Below the pieces are notes generated by a model that saw only the letters and a program-made list of their open reading frames with translations, was not told where the DNA came from and searched no databases. From positions 1 through 64,000 of the forward strand of contig JAABRR010000020.1 of assembly GCA_011390785.1 (NCBI GenBank): a stretch of DNA of 64,000 nt. Reading direction: 5' to 3'. Source of the stretch: Sphingobacteriia bacterium (GTDB taxonomy: Bacteria; Bacteroidota; Bacteroidia; Bacteroidales; UBA7960). Positions within the stretch are counted from its first letter, which is position 1; the number at the start of each line of letters is the position of its first letter. Positions 63,720 to 64,000 of this stretch are shown here, one piece after another. The position numbers and the translations under genes are program-made.

Positions 63720-64000
63720 ATGAATAAAGTAAGAAATAAAAAAATTCGTCAGCTAATGGAAGTGGCCCGTGAACTCTTCTGGAAACACGGCCTGAAAAGG
63801 GTTTCCATTGAAGAAATTTGCCAAAAAGCCGGAGTAAGCAAAATGACTTTCTACCGACACTTTGACAATAAAACAGACCTTGCAAAAGCCATCTTCGAAA
63901 AAATTGTGGAACAGAGTGTACAACAATTCAAAGCCATAATGGCTGATAATTCCACTACATCAGAAGAGAAAATGGAGCAGATGATTCGTTTGAAACTGGA
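63720..64000 (+). CDS. TetR/AcrR-family transcriptional regulator (3' partial)
   Basis: The ATG at 63720 opens a frame running off the window (about 93 codons visible). The N-terminal TetR helix-turn-helix is complete at about residues 10-57: LMEVARELFWKHGLKRVSI, then EEICQKAGVSKMTFYRHFDNKTDL. The start of the ligand-binding helices follows (EKIVEQSVQQFKAIM). It probably represses itself or neighbours beyond the window; the effector cannot be told from this part. Confidence 0.85.
   Translation, partial: MNKVRNKKIRQLMEVARELFWKHGLKRVSIEEICQKAGVSKMTFYRHFDNKTDLAKAIFEKIVEQSVQQFKAIMADNSTTSEEKMEQMIRLKL

Noticed and set aside
1-64000. CRISPR arrays, tRNA or rRNA genes, integrons, prophage
   Set aside because: No regularly spaced direct repeats, cloverleaf-like sequences, phage genes or integrase genes were recognised by eye; a covariance-model scan was not possible.

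Overview
The window looks like a chromosomal stretch from a member of the Bacteroidota, most likely a marine or sediment Marinilabiliales/Prolixibacteraceae-type bacterium. The evidence is AT-rich DNA, promoter-like TAnnTTTG boxes, two proteins with C-terminal type IX secretion (T9SS type A) sorting domains, many outer-membrane barrels and lipoproteins, a FeoA-FeoB fusion, a long DUF349 protein, a lipoprotein sulfatase and giant hybrid histidine kinases. No rRNA, tRNA, CRISPR array, prophage or complete insertion sequence was seen. The taxonomic call is an inference from gene content.

Layout: 0-6.4 kb holds a 5'-truncated methyltransferase, a secreted CotH-kinase protein and a sulfatase. 6.7-11.2 kb is a GntR-regulated run of phosphosugar isomerases: an archaeal-type cupin glucose-6-phosphate isomerase, a class I mannose-6-phosphate isomerase with an extra N-terminal domain, and a second GPI-family cupin. 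It is followed by a remnant of a PD-(D/E)XK transposase-like gene and a tandem DUF1080 protein. 13-26.3 kb is mainly housekeeping: ClpB, a LolC/E-like permease, DUF349, a trans-sulfuration enzyme, a CoA-binding protein, a thioesterase, DUF1573, a ZIP transporter and Dxs. 26.6-29.4 kb is ferrous iron uptake (FeoAB fusion plus a Cys-rich partner). 30-40.6 kb carries an ankyrin/outer-membrane-barrel fusion, RecQ and two large hybrid sensor kinases. 42-47.4 kb has PEP carboxylase and a frameshifted FecA-like TonB receptor. 47.7-59.9 kb has an aldo/keto reductase and then an envelope/stress run: two barrels, a broken coiled-coil gene, a coiled-coil lipoprotein, LapA-like, DUF2254, PPK2, TreZ and a badly broken TreY. 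The end holds an AraC regulator, a di-heme lipoprotein, a T9SS kelch-like protein and the start of a TetR regulator.

The most unusual structure is a family of interspersed intergenic repeats with four copies (about 8.4, 29.9, 36.4 and 61.6 kb), sharing conserved ends (TTCATCTG ... GGTTCAT). Two long copies carry a double hairpin; two short copies have lost it. One copy supplies the stop codon of the ankyrin gene, another contains the start codon of the di-heme lipoprotein gene, and a third lies 26 bases before a sensor kinase gene whose sensor domain appears shrunken.

Several genes are broken: the FecA-like receptor (one-base loss in an A run), a small coiled-coil gene (in-frame TAA), treY (in-frame TAA, two-base loss, and a deletion removing the conserved THDTKR region) and the nuclease remnant. 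Either this lineage is losing genes here, or some small lesions are sequencing errors. The treY deletion cannot be explained as a simple read error.
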